Part shown: in pieces, positions 5,831 through 7,519 of the stretch
Layout of the letters: each line of letters opens with the position of its first letter
Position numbering within the stretch: position 1 is the first letter of the stretch
Assembly: GCA_036639135.1 (NCBI GenBank)
Contig: JAVWJE010000090.1
Location: 1 to 7,519 of the forward strand
Length of the DNA: 7,519 nt
Direction of reading: 5' to 3'
DNA from: Carnobacterium_A sp036639135
GTDB lineage: Bacteria; Bacillota; Bacilli; Lactobacillales; Carnobacteriaceae
Notes under the pieces: generated by a model
What the model saw: the letters and a program-made list of their open reading frames with translations, nothing else
What the model was told of the DNA's origin: nothing
Databases searched by the model: none
Position numbers and translations under genes: made by a program

Positions 5831-5859
5831 TATACAAAAGGAACGTTTGTTCGTATAAT
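5831..5859 (+). promoter_or_regulatory. yolD promoter with LexA/DinR-type SOS box
   Basis: The -10 is a perfect TATAAT (5854-5859), and a TATACA -35 (5831-5836) lies 17 bp upstream. The spacer contains GAAC-GTTT-GTTC (5841-5852), extended to GGAACGTTTGTTCG (5840-5853). This matches the Gram-positive LexA/DinR operator half-sites GAAC and GTTC with a 4-bp centre. A bound repressor would cover the -10, so the downstream gene should be induced by DNA damage. Confidence 0.85.
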
Positions 5860-5889
5860 GAAAGATGAATCCAAAGGAGGAGAAAAATA

Positions 5890-6261
5890 ATGAGTAATCA
5901 AAATAATTACAATGACCGAAAAATGGCTAAGTGGCAAGGGTTTGTCTTATCTGACCATGCTGAGCTGATACAAAAATCGGAGAAAATCAAAAATAAATTT
6001 AACTTAGCAAAAGAAAAACAAACTCCAGAAATCATTTCAGAAATTATTTTCCAAGCTTTCTTAACAAAAAAACAACTCACTATCCAAATGGAGTTTCTCT
6101 TAGATGGGTTATATGAAGATAATCTTATTGGCATCGTCGTTGGTCAGGAAGAAAATAATATTTATCTTCAGACCCATTCTGAACTCGTTGTTCTTGATAG
6201 TGATTTCATTCGACATGCAGAAATAAGGGAATCAAAAAAATGGTGGGATTCTCATTCTTAA
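5890..6261 (+). CDS. YolD-like family protein, probable SOS-induced polymerase accessory, 123 aa
   Basis: This is a small soluble cytoplasmic protein of the YolD-like family. Members are typically found beside Y-family polymerases of the UmuC/YqjW/UvrX type and are thought to be functional partners, with a role compared to UmuD; the biochemistry is poorly known. The N-terminal signature DRKMAKWQGFVLSDHAELI (9-27) is clear, and a strand-rich C-terminal half (residues 62-115) ends in KKWWDSHS. ATG 5890 has a very strong AAAGGAGG (5873-5880) at 9-base spacing. The promoter carries an SOS box. Its stop codon overlaps that of the polymerase gene on the other strand, and no terminator separates them. 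Confidence 0.88.
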   Translation: MSNQNNYNDRKMAKWQGFVLSDHAELIQKSEKIKNKFNLAKEKQTPEIISEIIFQAFLTKKQLTIQMEFLLDGLYEDNLIGIVVGQEENNIYLQTHSELVVLDSDFIRHAEIRESKKWWDSHS

Positions 6262-7519
6262 CCTCTATGACCGCCAACCAATCCACTTCTTCTAATAGCC
6301 GTTGCACCAGAAGTTAAGCTACTAGCATGCACCAGTGAAGCATAGCCAAACTTATGACGAACTTGGTCAATAACTTCATCGATTTTTTCTTTTTGGATTG
6401 TTTGTTCAGCTGATTCAAATAAATCTAATTGCAAATCTGTTTGGATATGTATTTTTCCACAACTAATAGAAATTTGCCTCACTGGCTCTTGTTGGTAATG
6501 TGTTCTAAATAAATGCAAACACGTTTCAGTTATTTTTCGGCTAGCTGCCGTAGGGAAAATTTTTAATTGATGACTGAAGCCTCTATCGATGATTTCTTTT
6601 GAGAATCCAATCGACAAGTGAATGACGTCTGTCTCAACACGATGACTTCTTAATCGAGCAGCTACTTGTTCAGCCATCTCTCTGATAACTACTTCAATCT
6701 CTGCTTGTTGAGTATAATCTCGATCTAAAATCTGACTTTTTCCATAAGATTTAGAGTGAGTCTGGTATTTTTCAGACAGAATACTTCGATCAATACCATG
6801 AGCATGATAAAAAAGTTGTTCTCCTATTACCCCTTGAACTCGCTTTAAAGAAGCAACATTGTATTGAGACAGCTGGTAAACAGAATCAATACCTAATTTA
6901 TACAAGTTTTTTGCAGTTTTACCACCCACACCCCACATTTCTGTAATGGGATGAATCCGCCAGATTGTCTTTGCAACATCCTCATAATGCCAAGCAGCTA
7001 TAAAATTAGGACTATACTTAGCTTCATTATCTAATGCTAATTTAGCTAACAAAGGGTTGTCTCCTATACCGATTGCGGTTACTAAGCGTAGCCTTTGCCA
7101 AATCGCTTGCTGAATTTTCACTGCAATTTCTATCGTTGAACCAAATAATGCATGAGAGGAAGTAACATCTAAAAACGATTCATCAATACTGTAAACATGT
7201 AGGTCTTCACTTGAAATAAATTCTTGGAAAATATCGTTTATCATCATATTTACTTTTAGATATAAACTCATTCTTGGTTCAACAATTTGAATTTTCGAAT
7301 CTTTTGGAATTTCATAGCGTCGAGAACCCGTTTTAATTCCATATTCTTTCTTTACTCGTGGAGAAGCAGCTAAAACTAGCCCACCTTCTTGATCTGGTTT
7401 ACTCATAACCACTATATACGATTCTAATGGATGAATGCCTCTTTTAACAGATTCTACAGATGCAAAAAAAGACTTTACATCGATACATAAAATATCTCGT
7501 CGGGGTTCAGTTGAATAAT
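6258..7519 (-). CDS. Y-family translesion DNA polymerase (UmuC/YqjW-type), 5' end cut by window
   Basis: The frame is open to the right edge, with 419 residues visible. The first visible residues (YSTEPRRDILCIDVKSFFASVE) match the very start of this family, so only a few codons are missing. The GTG at 7412 is an internal valine codon. Catalytic acidic residues are present: D13 in CIDVKSFFASVE and D112/E113 in YSIDESFLDV. Then come GIGDNPLLAKLALDNEAK in the palm, the helix-hairpin-helix MWGVGGKTAKNLYKLGI (about 194-210), and a little-finger domain from about 255 on. QLDLF (363-367 of the visible part, 6417-6431) is a canonical beta-clamp binding motif. The end, TAIRRSGLVGGHRG, is typical of the YqjW branch. 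It should carry out error-prone synthesis past lesions. Its promoter lies outside the window. Confidence 0.93.
   Translation of the reverse strand, partial: YSTEPRRDILCIDVKSFFASVESVKRGIHPLESYIVVMSKPDQEGGLVLAASPRVKKEYGIKTGSRRYEIPKDSKIQIVEPRMSLYLKVNMMINDIFQEFISSEDLHVYSIDESFLDVTSSHALFGSTIEIAVKIQQAIWQRLRLVTAIGIGDNPLLAKLALDNEAKYSPNFIAAWHYEDVAKTIWRIHPITEMWGVGGKTAKNLYKLGIDSVYQLSQYNVASLKRVQGVIGEQLFYHAHGIDRSILSEKYQTHSKSYGKSQILDRDYTQQAEIEVVIREMAEQVAARLRSHRVETDVIHLSIGFSKEIIDRGFSHQLKIFPTAASRKITETCLHLFRTHYQQEPVRQISISCGKIHIQTDLQLDLFESAEQTIQKEKIDEVIDQVRHKFGYASLVHASSLTSGATAIRRSGLVGGHRG

Noticed and set aside
5907..6134. Minus-strand open frame of 75 codons
   Set aside because: Antisense to the clear YolD-family gene; no domain and no ribosome site.
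6258..7412. Polymerase gene starting at GTG 7412
   Set aside because: The frame stays open to the window edge and the upstream codons encode the conserved first catalytic block (CIDVKSFFASVE), so 7412 is internal and the gene is simply cut by the edge.
1..7519. CRISPR arrays, tRNA or rRNA genes, insertion sequences, riboswitches
   Set aside because: No spaced direct repeats, cloverleaf or rRNA-like sequence, transposase frames or recognisable riboswitch cores were found on either strand.

Overview
The window is AT-rich DNA, and the families, Shine-Dalgarno sites and DinR/LexA-type SOS box look like a low-GC Firmicute. The most likely home is a lactic acid bacterium of the Carnobacteriaceae or Enterococcaceae. 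This placement rests on family composition and codon style only; no species can be named. No rRNA, tRNA, CRISPR array, integrase or transposase is visible.

Left part (1-2560, all minus strand). This is accessory-looking DNA around one well-kept gene, a DUF975 membrane protein (1471-2190) with its own promoter, Shine-Dalgarno and terminator. Downstream of it lie a disrupted small secreted or membrane reading frame (947-1231), a membrane-anchored hypothetical protein (264-746) and the first 49 residues of another membrane protein cut by the window edge (1-147). Upstream of it is a second disrupted membrane-protein frame (2271-2555).

Middle part (2677-5163, plus strand). A decayed TetR-family regulator (2753-3113) has lost its helix-turn-helix. 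Its apparent promoter is split by a 15-bp tandem duplication. It is followed by an intact MFS transporter (3209-4396) and, 24 bp later, a YjjG-type HAD nucleotidase (4421-5137). A bidirectional terminator that overlaps the end of the nucleotidase gene separates this unit from a convergent RibD-C/DHFR-like reductase (5192-5728, minus).

Right part (5729-7519). A 161-bp divergent intergenic region carries two perfect DnaA boxes and a LexA/DinR-type operator inside the promoter of a YolD-family gene (5890-6261, plus). That gene converges on a Y-family translesion polymerase of the UmuC/YqjW type (6258-7519, minus, missing only its first few codons). Both stop codons fall in one shared TTAA. YolD proteins and these polymerases are usually co-directional partners, so the tail-to-tail layout stands out.

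I do not see a clearly new multi-gene system. The most notable points are the DnaA/LexA intergenic region with the convergent yolD/polymerase pair, the split promoter of the broken tetR next to an intact efflux-type gene, and two reading frames each interrupted by a single in-frame stop.
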